A stretch of DNA of 64,000 nt from Podocnemis expansa. Lineage: Eukaryota > Chordata > Testudines > Podocnemididae. Made by a program: the position numbers and the translations under genes. The DNA lies in assembly GCA_007922195.1 (NCBI GenBank), contig ML681992.1:34841968-34905967 (forward strand). Reading direction: 5' to 3'. Below the pieces are notes generated by a model. It saw only the letters and a list, made by a program, of their open reading frames with translations. It searched no databases and had not been told where the DNA came from. Shown here in pieces: positions 1-12,059 of the stretch. The first letter of the stretch is position 1. Every line of letters starts with the position of its first letter.

Positions 1-214
1 TTTCTCGTCTGGTGGTCTATAGCAGACACCCACCACATCCCCCTTGTTGCATTCCCCTTTCAATGTAACCCACAGACTTTCTACAGGCACGCTTCCACTT
101 CCATAATGGAGCTCTGAGCAGTCATAGAGCTCTTTTACATATAGTGCTACTCCTCCCCCTCTTCTTCCCTGCCTGTCTTTCCTGAACAGTTTATACCCAT
201 CCATGGCAGAGCTC
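1..214 (-). mobile_element. CR1 LINE fragment, endonuclease domain
   Basis: Read on the minus strand, this encodes a stretch resembling GGGVALYVKE, then ESLWVTLKGNATRG and GVCYRPPDE. That is the order of the apurinic endonuclease domain in CR1-type LINEs. It is broken by small frame changes and cut by the window start and by the MITE that follows. It is a dead fragment. Confidence 0.65.
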
Positions 215-221
215 CAGTCAT

Positions 222-673
222 TAAATCATTAAATTGATTTAAGTTAAATAGATTTAACAGGTCCCCACTAGAAACTCAAATCAAAATAGCATGTCCATGG
301 ACAGAAGTTGCTATTTTGATTTAGCAGAGAGGCACCATGGGAGGTGTGGCAACATGGCTGCTACAAGGGCCATGCCCCCACCCAATTGGTAGAAAAAGCA
401 AAGCACTTGGTAAGGAAAAGGGCAAAAAGTGTTAAATCGATTTAACAGTTAACTCGAAATAACATGTCTGCACTGTGTTATTTCAAAATAACAGTTTTGA
501 TTTAACCGTGATATTGACATAATACTAGATTTTATTATATCAATATGACTTTACTTATATCGAACTGAGGGAGCTCCTCATTTCAAAATCAGGGAATGTT
601 ATGTGGACCTGCCAGGTTTTAAATTGAAATAACCAGTGTTATTTTAATTTAAACAATGTGTGTGGACATACCC
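222..673. mobile_element. Harbinger-type MITE, family with TGTCCATGGACAG core, left end missing
   Basis: AT-rich block with repeated TTAAATCGATTTAA-like palindromes. It ends in GTGTGTGGACATACCC, the terminal repeat shared with the other MITEs in the window. It shares long blocks with the insert at 22400-22855: CCCACTAG, TAGCATGTCCATGGACAG, GGCACCATGGGAGGTGTG and AGGGCCATGCCC. Neither copy has the expected left terminal repeat. It is non-coding. Confidence 0.65.
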
Positions 674-1071
674 TGCATGTCTAATTGTAACCATCCAGGA
701 ATCAAAACTTTGGTCTTAGTGACTGATTTTCAGAAATGTTGTGCATTCATAACTTTAGCTGAGGCACAGAGTGATTTTGAATAGAGATGAATGATTTGGG
801 TGCCTGAATATGGGCAAACTGCAGGCATATTTGAACATTTTAGACTACATTTTCAATTTGTTTTCCTAAAAGCTACAGAACTGGAGAATAGGTGTGGTTA
901 AACAAATCCATCAAAAATATTTGTCAATGACAAATTAGGTTTCTTACTAAATTAATCTTTTTTTTAAATTAAAGTGGTTGTTTTCTGTACCAATTTAATC
1001 TTTCTTCTTTGAAACACACTCAATGCCTAAAAACTGAAATACTTAGCTTTGGCTATGCTACCAAAAATCGT

Positions 1072-1226
1072 CATGGGAGTTGTAGTTCAATTGCTTCATA
1101 TCTCCATTATTTTCTATGGGCTGACCCTAACAGCCAGACTACATCTTCCATGATGCACCATAGTCAAGGACTATGCTTCCCTGTTACAAGTGAGAGGAAT
1201 CATGATGTGTCATGGGAAATGTAGTC
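1072..1226. promoter_or_regulatory. Three ZNF143/SBS-like motifs in a probable MITE
   Basis: CATGGGAGTTGTAGTT (1072-1087, minus-strand motif), ACTACATCTTCCATGATGCA (1138-1157, plus) and CATGGGAAATGTAGTC (1211-1226, minus) all resemble ACTACAnnTCCCA, the element bound by ZNF143/THAP11. Opposed copies within 155 bp suggest they belong to a short inverted-repeat transposon. Binding is not shown. Confidence 0.4.
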
Positions 1227-1439
1227 AACCAGAGAGCCCAGGCTATAGAGGAAAGGGGGACCATGAAGTATGTGGATCTCAGCTCCCATGCGATGCTATT
1301 TCCAAACAGATACTGTTTGGGTTTTGGCCAAAATTTTTTAGTTTTCAAATTGTCAGTGAATTGTTCCATGGAAAACTTAGAAAATGATAGTGTTTGTGTG
1401 GTTTGCAAAATATATCACAGTGAATCCCCTCCATCTTTC

Positions 1440-3374
1440 TGCCATTTCCATTGAACATACCAAGATAACAGTATAGTTTAAATATAGCATTTCTTTCTGG
1501 ACCATACCAAGAAAATGTTAAGTATTTTGTTAGATCCCTAAAGGCATTTAGCTGACTAAGACCCATTGAAATCAATACATCTGAGGCTCTGGGCCATTTA
1601 AACTAGCTTGGCACAAAACAATGTAAAAGTTATTCTGTTTATACAGGTCTATGTGGAAATACCTTAGAGGCACTAGAATATTCTTTCAATCAGAGAAGAA
1701 CTTTGCATAGCTATTGATTGATTTTACTGGGGCCATGAGTTAAGTAAGATCAGAAATCTGAAAAATGCTAACAGGCTTGGATTACAGTGTAAAGGGCATT
1801 AAATCATTGTTCATTCATACTGGTGAGATGGTTCGTCCCTTGCTCACAGGTTCGCTTCTTAATATTCTGGCCTGAGAGACCATTTGTCATTCTTCCCAAG
1901 GCCATATCATACAGACATGCAAGCCAACCAACTCTGATTTGACAGTTTAAAGGGGCAGCTGTTCAGCTTCTATTGTTAAAGCAGGAACTATTTTGTATGA
2001 ACAGTAAGTTGCTACAGGACTCTTTTTCTACATGCAATGGATTAATTCCTTGGCTGGTGTAAATCCACATGACTTGGAAATAAACATGGGATGTGCCACT
2101 TTTAACTCAGCTGGTCCTTCATACATAATGGGTTCTCAACAGTTCTTCAGCATAAGGATTAGGAGAAGGAAGAACAATAATTTACTGTTATCAGCAATTT
2201 GAGTTGTGCTTTCTATTATCTTTCCTGTTGCTGTAGTTGGTACCTTCACCACATGGGTTTGTATACAAAAAATTCAGGTGCAAAGATCATTTAACTTTAT
2301 ACACATTTCATTTCTCCACATATCCAGAACATGGGCTGAGCATGAGCCTGAGCAGAACTGTATTCCTGGTCCATAATGTCAAGTTTTTTCATTTTGTGTC
2401 ACATCTCATCTTTTTTGGCAACAGTTCTTGAACTTTCTACCTTGAGAGGAAGAAATCAGCACATTGACCAAGAGAACTGCCACATCCTAAGCACATTGGT
2501 GTACTGGTAGCCCTGTCAATTTATAGTGAGGCACAGAATGAGTGCAGCCCAGATGGTATACAGTTTGAAGTTCAAGGGTCATAGCACACACTGTTGACCC
2601 AGATGTTCAGTAACTTTCCCACTTCCTTAAAAGGTATTTACAACATTGTGCCTGGGACTATGCATTCCTGGAGTGCTTCCCATCAGATGCCTTTTGGAAT
2701 CTGTACATTCCTTCAGACACTGTAGATGACTCTGGCATTTCACTTTATTATGACAAATGACCCTAGACACACAATTTTAACTATGCAGCAGGAGCGACCC
2801 AACTTTTCAACCTAAGCTACGGAAACAGACACTAATAAATATCTAGGATGGACTTGAATGTACCTCTCTCTGCTGAAGTAGTTATGCAATTTATATTGTT
2901 CTTGTCCTTCTTTATTGCTTTCAGAGTGGTGACATCATTTTAAAAATAGCTGACTTGTAGTTTTGCTGATGGCTGCATAACTCAGTATAAATAAGCTAAG
3001 CCTTTCAAGAGAGATGAGAATGCTTCATTGCTATATATTATGGGCCAGATGCTTAGCTGACTAGTGGAGCTACATTGTTTTAGACCAGACACAGATCTCT
3101 CCCTTTCTCTTTTTGTCATATTACTTTATTTTCAGCAGAAGTCTATGCATCTAGCAAATGAAGGAGGATGTTTGGTCTATAAAGTAGTATTAAACTTGTT
3201 GCTTTAATGCAAAGATGCATAGAACAAGTTCACTAATAGGAATTCTAATAGCTTATGTTATATTCATTAATATTTTAATGAGTGCAACTATTCTTGCTGT
3301 CCTGAGGCCTTTTTGAATTTCATATCTGGACTTATGTCATGCCATATGGCAGCAAATTCTCATTCAGTTTGAAC
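1440..3374. other. No gene recognised
   Basis: AT-rich sequence without a supported open frame, splice-site pair or clear repeat boundary. Small open frames look random. Confidence 0.5.
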
Positions 3375-3786
3375 TGTTAGGTACATGTAGAAGAAATTAA
3401 ATATAGCAACTGGCTAACTCCATTTTGTAACCTGCAGACTCCATTTCAGCTAGACCAAGGGGTCACGTACTCTGCTGGGCCAGGGAGAAGGGTGAATTAG
3501 CATGAGAAAGAGACAAATCAGAAACTGAAACTTAGGAAAACAGCCAGGTAGCAGACCCCCATATAAGGAAAGTAGAGCGTCTTTCTATCATGAGAAGATG
3601 CTACAGACATTGCAGGATTGGAGAAAAGCCGTCACACTATGTGATGTATGCATGAATGTATTAAGGTAACTCCACCCTTTGTTAGGGGCTCTTGGGCCTT
3701 TGTTTTGGTCCCAGGGTCTGCAGCTGCGTATAATTTTTCTAATAAACTTTTTCTCTTCTACTAAGTGTGGCCTCCGCTGACTGAAC
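3375..3786 (+). mobile_element. Solitary LTR-like block
   Basis: It starts TGTTAGG and runs through GACTCCATTTTGTAACC-like and GACTCCATTTCAGC segments typical of U3 regions. It has a TATA-like CATATAAGG near 3560, then AATAAAC near 3741, followed by a T/C-rich tract and TGTGGCCTCCGCTGACTGAACA. TGAAC occurs on both sides (3370-3374 and 3781-3785) and may be a 5-bp target duplication, although this leaves a non-canonical right end. No internal retroviral genes are present. Confidence 0.5.
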
Positions 3787-3934
3787 ACCCTTAAATTTCC
3801 TCAAAATACATGATAAGATGCTGAATAAAATGCATTCAACATAAAAAAGTCTCTGCACTAACCACTGGTGGCAGGTTTGGGATTATTTACAGTGGAAGCA
3901 GATTCATAGCTTTTAAAATGAGAAAAGACCATGA

Positions 3935-4200
3935 TAGAATAGAATTGGAAGGGACCTCATGAGATCATCAAGTCCAACCCCCTGGGGCTTGAACCCAGGA
4001 CTTTCTGCATATTAAGCAGAGGTGCTAGCCACTAGTTTGAATTTCTGAACAACACATTCACCTAGTCATTCTTGTGTCCCAATCATAACTTCTGGATGAG
4101 CTAGATCACATCTCTTAGTGAGATATCCAGTGTTTAGTGAAAGACTTCAAGTGATGGGGACTCCATCACAGTCCAAGGTAAATTGTTCCAAATGATCTTC
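3935..4200 (-). mobile_element. CR1 LINE 3' end fragments
   Basis: ATTGGAAGGGACCTCATGAG and TCAAGTCCAACCCCCTGGGG are the reverse complement of a CR1 3' end. The part after 4030 (ATGGGGACTCCATCACAGTC) continues CR1-like sequence. Between them lies GGGCTTGAACCCAGGACTTT, which resembles a tRNA-like B box, probably incidental to this CR1 subfamily. Confidence 0.55.
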
Positions 4201-4459
4201 ATTAAAATAATCTCACATGATTTCTAGTACATTACATGTTTAATGATAAGATATTTTGCAGTTCTACTATCATTATTAACATCTGTATTAAAACATTGAT
4301 CACAAATATCTCTTGGATATTAGTTCTGATAAATTGCTTGCCATGGCAAGAACTTAAAATAACATTGATTTAATTGTTAATTAATGGTCCATTGATGAGA
4401 TAGATGGCATTGTAGAGGTGGAAAATTAATAGATACATAGATAGAAGAGGAAAACATTA

Positions 4460-4855
4460 GCGGTATGTCTACACTTGGAAGTTAGTTCAAATTAAGCTGG
4501 CTTAATTTGAACTAACTTAGTTTCTATCTACACTAGGCTTTCATTAGTTCACACTAAGGAATTCCTTAATTCAAACTAATGAAAGCTTAGTTTGAACTAG
4601 TAAGACCTGCTGGTTAGTTCTTAGTTTCAACTAAGGATGATGTAGACAAGGATTAACCTTTAGTTTGAACTTAATAAGTTCAAACTAAGGGCAGTTAGTT
4701 TGAACTAACAAAGTGGACTAATTCAAACTAATGTTAGTTCAAATTAGTCCACAATGATAATTTGAACTAATAAGTTCACATTTAGTTCGAACTAAACTTG
4801 AACTTATTATTTCAAATTAACAAATTCAAAGTAACTTTCCTAGTGTAGACAAAAC
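4460..4855. mobile_element. Multi-hairpin Harbinger-type MITE
   Basis: It follows TTA (4457-4459) with GCGGTATGTCTACACTTGG and ends ...CCTAGTGTAGACAAAAC, an imperfect terminal inverted repeat. Inside is a chain of adjacent palindromes built from TTAGTTTGAACTAA-like units, for example TTAGTTCAAATTAAGC facing GCTTAATTTGAACTAA, and GTGGACTAATTCAAACTAA facing TTAGTTCAAATTAGTCCAC. It is non-coding. Confidence 0.65.
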
Positions 4856-5164
4856 TCATATGGAAATCAAACAAAGAAAAGCTAATATAGGGAAGCATTT
4901 CAGGAATACAAAATTTCCCAAGAACAAATAAGCCATAGCAAGTACTATACTAGTGAAAAATATGTTCTTTGAGGCAGATATTTACTATTAACAACTATGA
5001 TGAAATTTTGATGAACGGTTCTCACTGCACATTGAATGGTGTTGCAGATAGGAAGTATTTTATGGGTTTCTTTTTCTGCCAGCACTAAATGTTAAAGCAG
5101 TCAATAAAATAAGTAAATTAGGAAATGTGTCATTGGAAATTCACAGCCTTCTTAATATTTCCTC

Positions 5165-5680
5165 TTATGAGGGGAGAGAAAAAAGGCCGGGGCTTTTCAT
5201 ATTGTCTAAGGGGAGGGAGGGAATATGGTAGAGGTTTATAAAAATCATAAATGGTGTGGAGAAAATGAACAAAGAAGTACTCCTTCCTCCTTCACAAAAA
5301 TATGAACCAATGGGCCACCCAATGAAATTAGTAGGCATCAGGTTTAAACTAAATACGCTGTCAAACTGTGGAGTTTGTTTCCAGGTGATGATGTAAATGC
5401 TAAAATATTAATAGGTTCAAAAAAGAATTAGATACATTTATGGAAGATAGGTCCATCATTGGCTATTAACCAAGATGATCTGGGATGCAAACCCATGCTC
5501 TGGGTGTTTGTAGCCACAGACTACCAGACGCTGGGAATGAATGACAGGGGAAGGATCACTTGAGGCCTGTTCTGTTCATTCCCTTTGAAACAGCTGGACT
5601 TGGTCACAGTGGGAAGACAAGATACTGAGCTAGATGGACCATAACCCAGTATGGCTGTTCTTATATATGAGGGGCAGGAA
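5165..5680 (+). mobile_element. CR1 (L3-like) LINE 3' region
   Basis: Contains GTTCAAAAAAGAATTAGATA, CATCATTGGCTATTAACCAA, CTGTTCTGTTCATTCCCT and GAGCTAGATGGACCATAACC, the recognisable 3' non-coding block of old CR1/L3 elements, ending CAGTATGGCTGTTCTTATA. A minus-strand copy of the same block lies at 60785-60965. Confidence 0.65.
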
Positions 5681-5689
5681 AGGTACTCA

Positions 5690-6380
5690 TTCATCGAGAA
5701 CACTCTCCCCATAACTATTCCCAGACCACTTACAGTGGTAAGTTGGTCACAGCCACTATAGTACTCACAGTGTTTAGAAGTAGCTAGCATAAAAAGAAGT
5801 GTTTTTTGGTGATCCCTTCTGGACAGCTGAGAAGGGATGAAAGTGATTTGCTTTGCTTTTACACAGAAAGGATGCTATTCTAGACCAGCCTGAAGGGGTC
5901 ATGTAGAAAACAGCAAGGGTAATAATCTCAGTGTCTTAAAAGGTCCCAGATCCTACCAAGTCATTTAGCAAGGGAGTGAAAGAAGGGAATATTCGAGGCT
6001 AGGGACATATAGGATGAGAAAGCAGAACTGAATGGGTTAAATCAGAGCAGTGAATCAAGGACTGTAGTTTTTTGATTGTTTGGACAGTTATCTGATTGAC
6101 AGTCATTTTCTGCAACACTAGAAAATAATCTAATTTGACATGGCTACTTCTCCATGGAACAATAAACAAACCACTCCCCCACACCCCCCAAAAAGGAACC
6201 AGTCTGAGGCAGACATTAGCTGTGGAGATGAACAGAATATGTAGCTATGATATTTCTCTTCATGCATGACAAGAAAAAAAATGTGATTTTTTTTTTTTAC
6301 CTGCTTACAGCTCCCTCGCTTTTTAGAGATGGTACTTCAGCTTCCATCTTGCAGCAATAATGCAGAGAGCTGGCCAAGGT
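5690..6380. other. No gene recognised
   Basis: Unremarkable AT-rich sequence with short A/T runs (6272-6299). Nothing supported. Confidence 0.5.
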
Positions 6381-6384
6381 ACTG

Positions 6385-6600
6385 AAACAAAGCTTGTACA
6401 TCCATGTTAGTCTACTTCATCAAAACAAAGCAGGGGTCCTGTGGTAAAGACTAATATATTTATTTTTCACATGAGCTTTCATGGGTAAACTCCCACTTTG
6501 CCAGCTGCTGGAAAATTTCTGGTATCTGATGAAGGGGGACTTCACCCATAAAGGCTCATGTGAAAAACAAAGGGTATATCAGCTACCTTATTATAGCTTT
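6385..6600. mobile_element. Penelope-like element end, inverted dimer
   Basis: The left half is a minus-strand copy of the family end (TCCTGTGGTAAAGACTAATA, CATGAGCTTTCATGGG). The right half is a plus-strand copy (TCTGATGAAGGGGGACTTCA, AAAGGCTCATGTG). The two face each other around a short spacer. Both carry decayed forms of the CTGATGA...GAAA core. Confidence 0.55.
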
Positions 6601-7089
6601 TCTCTGTAGTGCAATAAACATGGCACTTTATTGACAAAAGAACAAAATATATATCTCAGAGAGCTTACAAGACATATGATTGTACAGACAAGCAATAACC
6701 ACAGAAGGAGGCAAAGAGGAAAAGGTTAAGATAATGCAATTGATAACAATGTTGGCACATGCATCTTGAAGGTGGTGTGTTACATTATTTTCCATATAAA
6801 GACTAGCTGGATGAGGGAATCTCTCTTATTGGACCAGCTTCTGTTGGCAAAAGAGACATGTTTTTGCACTTATACCTTAAAAAGCGCTTGAAAGTTTTCT
6901 TTTCCAACAGAATTGGAACCAATACAAGTTTTGGGCTCAGTCACATTAGCTCTTAAATAACCTGGGACCAACACTGTTACAACAACACTACAAATTATTT
7001 TTCAATACATTCTCAAATATGTGCACCCAAATATATGTTATAAAAGGTGAAGATTAGGTTTTGCAGTCCTATGAGATGAAAATATTTTG

Positions 7090-7850
7090 AGAAGAGACTT
7101 CTAGATTCACAGAGTACAAGGCCATAAGGGAACTTTTTGATAATTTAGTCTGCCCTCCTATATAACTGGCCATAGAACTTCCCCAAAACAATTTCTAGCT
7201 CAAGTCTCTTAGAAAAATATTAAATTTTGCTTTAAAAATTGTTGGTGAAGCAAACTTCACCATGACCTTTCATAAATTGTCCCAATTACTAATTACCCTC
7301 CCTATTATAAATTTATGCCTTATTTTGATTCAGAATTTGTCCATCTTAAAAGTCCAGCCACTGGATCATTTCATAATTTTCTCTGTCAGACTGAAGAATC
7401 CATTATCAAATATTTGTTCTGCATAACAATACTTATCAACTGTAATCACAATATCCCTTAACTTCTTTTCATGAAGCTACATAGATTGAACTTTTTGAGT
7501 CTAGCACTAAAAGGCATATTTTCTAATTCTTTAATCATTCTCATGTTCTTCTCTGAAACTTCTCCACATTGGTTTAGCAACTTCCTTTTTAAAGACCTGA
7601 ACACAGAATACCAGCAGTTGTCACCTCAGTGCCAAATACTGAGCTAAAACAACCTCTCTATGCCTATTTGAAATTTTCCTGTTTATGCATCCCAGGAGCA
7701 CATTAGCCCTTTTAGCTTCAGCTTTGAGCCAGAAGCGCATGTTCATCTAATTATCCACCATGACCCCAAATCTCTTTCAGAGTCACTGCTTCTTAAGACA
7801 GAGTCCCCTATCCTGTAAATATGACCTACATTCTTTGATCTTTGAAGGAT
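7090..7850 (-). mobile_element. Old CR1/L3-type LINE 3' fragment
   Basis: The reverse complement contains the usual CR1/L3 order of 3' coding and non-coding blocks. On the plus strand these are TTTAGTCTGCCCTCCTATAT, CCTTTCATAAATTGTCCCAA, CATGTTCTTCTCTGAAACTT and CATCCCAGGAGCACATTAGC. It is heavily diverged, with no open frame. Confidence 0.5.
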
Positions 7851-7859
7851 GAGGGTGAA

Positions 7860-10020
7860 TCAGTTCAGGCAGTAGGTTCCAGGCATAAGGAGTGGAGGGT
7901 AAACGTGATGACAAGCAAGGAAGAAAGAGACAAAAGGATAACTGATTTATTATTTATTAGCACTCCAGGAATATGATGGGTAGAAATCATAGAGAGACAT
8001 TAGAAAGAAGCTTAGAATCTACATTTTAGAACCTACCCAAGGGAAATTCAAAGTTATGGTGTGGTGACATGGCCAGGATGATGACCAAGAAGAATGATCA
8101 CTTGTACTTTGTATATACTGGAATGGAGGTAATGTGTGCTTTCGGGAACCCAGAGAGAAGGTGGTCACAGTAAGAAAGACAGTAGATAATAGGGGCCTAA
8201 ATGAGAGTTCTACCTGCCCTTGAAGGGAGACCTAAGCATTCCTCCTTTCCTGTGAAAGCTTTGGCATGGCTGAAGCAATCAGGGATCCCTTATTCCTGAT
8301 TCTACCAGTGAGTGCTTGTGCTATGTTATGGCTGAATTAACCACTAGACAGGAAGTCACTTGCCTCTACCCTCTACTTTCCCTCTCTGAAAAATGCAGAT
8401 GGTATTCATTGAATTCATTCATGTCTGTAAAACACAGTGAGGTCCTTGATTGAACAATGCAATCTAAGTGCTCAGAATTATGCTTTATAAATTAACAGGA
8501 ATGCTTATGTTTGTTTATATTAGCCAGGTTATTCCAAATTGTGCTTTCTTTTACTGCCAGAGGTTCTAGCACTTGTTTTCCCACTGCACTGTTTGCTGCA
8601 GGTAATTTAATAATGAAGCTAATTTTCCACAATCTGTTTTGGTCCTGAAAAGCAGTGAGTTGAAGTGTCCTGGAATTAATTCCTGGCAGTACAAGACAGG
8701 CATAGAATTGCAACTGTCACATTCAAGCATGCAGATAATACATCATCTGCCATTTCAAATTGCCAATGGATAAATCAGACCACCTTCTTTTAAAGACATA
8801 CACTCACTAATAAACACTTACCAGAAATTCTGATCTGAACCAGGTGAAGACTAGACATCAGATATCAGTGGCATGCCATTGTGTATGTGAGGCATGCACT
8901 GGCTGGGCCATGACATGATGTTCTACTTCCCCCCAAATGCACATGGAGGATGCACCTTGTGGAACAAAATTGTATCCCCTACATAGTGTGATGCCATCCA
9001 TACAAGGGCAAGCTGCATGGAGGATACTATTTTGCATGCAAGGGTACAGTTGGACGCCTACCTAAAAATATCACAGCATATCATGGTTAGGTATCAACTT
9101 TATACAAGGGATTGCATTTTTAACAGGGTCTCAAGCTACATTTCCCCAAGTAGAATAAGCTGTGTTTCTTCACATTGCCCTACACCCTAAGGGACAGTCC
9201 CATAGGTTGCTCTATTACACCTGCCATTTTAGAATATAAGTGCAGTCACCAGGATAACTGTAGGACGATGAAATAGAGCAAGTGGGACAGAACATAGTTA
9301 ACATACAACAGTACAAATGGTAATACATGACGCGAATGGTAAATAATTAGAGACATCCAACGTACATTTATTATAATTAAATTCAATACATCCACTAAAT
9401 AATGATGTTTTATATGCATGTATTGCAGAGGAGGTGGCACACTGGGTGATAAAGCTTCAGGCTCTGCCCAGTTTTGCTGTTCAGCCATGCAAGTGCGGTA
9501 ACTTTCCAATTGCAGAGCAAAGTCCAGATGACATGTTAGGTTCCTTGTGGAACCTGAAAGAAGTTCCACATTCACAGAGCACTGGTATTCCTGCAAGATA
9601 CCTACATCACAGAATGGCTTTTCAAAGGCGAAACATGTATTCGTGAGACACTTAAATCTTATGCTGTAACTCAGATGCTAATCACAGAGTGGTGGAAGCA
9701 CCTTCTACCCCAGTGTCATTGCCTTGGGACTTAACCAGCCACTGGGAATGTGTGTGCTGTGCCTCGAACACTGCTCCTTAAATATATTCCTGTGCTCATG
9801 GAGCTTCAGCCCTACATGTGATTAAAGGGATGATTACGTTGCCATCCCTTGTATCTGCTGATTAAAGGCCATATCTGCAGTTGGCATAAATTGGCAGCTT
9901 TCCATGGCAGTCATTCCCAGTTTACATTTGCTGAGGAGTTGGTTCTGTGATGCTGTCTGGATTAAGGATTTATAATATTGATAGCACTATTACCAAGTTT
10001 GATAAGGTTGCTCATTTGCA
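7860..10020. other. No gene recognised
   Basis: No supported gene or clear repeat. Open frames at 9246-9596 (minus) and 9434-9646 (plus) overlap each other and resemble no family. An inverted-repeat MITE may be hidden here but I could not set its limits. Confidence 0.4.
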
Positions 10021-10029
10021 TATCACCTG

Positions 10030-11290
10030 CGTCAGGCCTGTTTTCGATGCATCACATTGCTGATAGAGCTTCGCCACTGTCACAGGTCGATTTCATGCCA
10101 ATGGTTTCTGTCCTGTGCCACCACTTCTATTTCTGAGAATCTTGACCATTGGATCTGCCCAGCTTATTTTTGGTCAACCAATAGGACGTTTGGAGTCGAG
10201 AGGAATCGAGTGAGTCAGACATGATGTCCATCTGTTGTCTTGGAGTCGAACAATGTGACCCGCCCATCACATTTTGGCTTCATACATGGCTTGCACCACG
10301 TCCTTCACTCCTGTTCATTGACAAATTTCTTCGTTGGGAACTTGATCACGCAAAGATAGCTTGCACATCTTTTGCTCCATTGCTCTTTGAGCTACAGCCA
10401 TCTTCTCTTCCTGCTCCTGAGTAGCAGCCCAGCATTCTGCTGCATATGTCAGTGAGGGCAGCACTGTGGAGTTAAATAAGCTGGCTTTCAGTGGCATGCA
10501 CAATTCATCATCCAAGAAAACAGTCTTCAGTTAGTTGAATACAGACCAACTAGCTTGCTTCCTTTTCAACATCTCCTCATTGATGGCACCAGAAGAATTC
10601 AGAACATGACTCCAATATATGTATTAAGTCACTTGTTCTACTTCTTTGTCATTTAGGATTATATGTCCATCTCCATAGAATTTGTTCCGCATCCATTTAG
10701 TTTTAAATGCGTTAATCCCCAGGCCAACTTTCATTGATTCATTTTGCAACAGATGCACTTCTTCTTGCAGTTCTTGTATCTCTGTTGAAAAAAAAAAATT
10801 CAGTCATCAGCAAACAGCAAATGTGTCAGGAACTCTCCATCTACTTTGATACCTATCTGCCAGTTTGGGTTTTTGAACACATTTTCCAGTGCAACAGCAA
10901 ACAGTTTTGGCAAAATTGTGTCACCCTGATGCACTCCTCTGAACAGTTTTATTTTACAAGCGTCCTCGAAGAGCTTGATTGTTGTTGTGCACTCGCTGTT
11001 CGTTTCTTTCAGCAGCAAGACATAGGTTTGGTTAACACCAGAATCATTCAGTGCATTCAGTACTGCATTAAACTCAACCGAGTTAAATGTCTTTTTGTAG
11101 TCAATGAAGGCAATACATAGCGGAATACAGTAGTAATTGCATTTCTCCCTAAGCTGTCTAATACTGTGAATATGATCAGTTGTGGAGAAGCCTGCGTGGA
11201 ATCCAGCCTGTTCTCAACTCATTTGTCCTTCTGAATTCAACCAAGAATAATTCAAGTAAACACCTTGCATACGTGTGAGAGAAGTGTTAC
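10030..11290 (-). pseudogene. Decayed RTE-like non-LTR retrotransposon (reverse transcriptase region)
   Basis: Minus-strand pieces read in order: AFIDYKKTFNSVEFNAVLN near 11100-11040, then IKLFRGVHQGDTILPKLFAV and a FADD box at about 10800, then VLPSLTYAAECWAAT and VAQRAMEQKMCKLSLRDQVP at 10470-10330, then a GRPKISWADP-like C-terminus near 10170. This is the reverse transcriptase layout of the RTE clade (R/HQGDT-I-PKLF, FADD, LTYGAE-W, AQRAMER-M). Stops and frame changes break it. The clade call is an inference from motif wording. Confidence 0.7.
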
Positions 11291-11299
11291 TGGATGGTG

Positions 11300-11965
11300 G
11301 TTGCTTAGGTCCTCAGGGTCAACTTTTTTCATCAGCAGGAACAGGTGGACTGGGCTTTATGGTGAAGGCCCTTTCTGCTCACAAATTATGAGCTCTGACA
11401 TCCTCTCCCCCAGAGTTGCAGTACTGCTTCTGAGGCTCAATAGAAGGAGGACAATGAAAGTAGTCCAATTTTGCTGAGACAGACATCCACCACATGAGCC
11501 GATGCCATAGTTCTCGTAATGTGAGAAGCAGTAAACATTTTAATCTTTCCTTTGGTCTTTTTCAGTGATGCTGCTAACAGGTGTTGTTCCAGTGATAGCA
11601 TCATATTAGACTGGTATCCTTTACTGTTATAATGCTTGAGATTTTTTGTGAGAGGTTTTTGACAGACCATTCGGGTTGTGAGCCCTGGTGGCCCCACTTG
11701 CCTCTCTGCCTTAGCTAGGCTGAGCCTCAGGTAACAGAAACCACATCTGTGCCTGTGCCTGTACCTGTACCCAAAGCTTTACCAGCATGGCTGAACCTTC
11801 TAGGACTTACGTCCTGCTGGCATAGCCTTCAGGAGCCCAGGAGCACCCCTGCGCCCCTATGAGGTGGCAGAGTAGGACTTGCATATAACATCCTTTTATT
11901 TGAAGTTACAGATACTACTTTCCATTTGGATTTCAAATGTGTTTGCTACTCAAGTAATTGTTTCT
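11300..11965. other. Possible upstream part of the RTE-like relic; no gene
   Basis: The minus strand near 11340-11300 still resembles retrotransposon protein (KKVDPEDLSNH). Beyond that I see only a tandem-like CTGTGCCTGTGCCTGTACCT tract near 11750 and a GC-rich patch at 11820-11870. Confidence 0.35.
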
Positions 11966-11967
11966 GT

Positions 11968-12058
11968 GCCAAAGGTGTAGCCATATTAGTCTATTTCAAC
12001 AAAACAAACAAGGGGTCCTGTGGCACTTTTAAAGAATAACAAATGTGGATGAGGCTTT
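11968..12058 (-). mobile_element. Penelope-like element end, fragment
   Basis: GGTGTAGCCATATTAGTCTA, ACAAACAAGGGGTCCTGTGG and CACTTTTAAAGAATAACAAA are a minus-strand copy of the PLE end. It is cut before the hammerhead-like core and directly joined to CR1 sequence. Confidence 0.6.
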
Positions 12059-12059
12059 C

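Noticed and set aside
3975..4035. tRNA gene on minus
   Set aside because: Only a B-box-like GGTTCAAGCCC is seen; no A box or cloverleaf, and it is joined to CR1 sequence.
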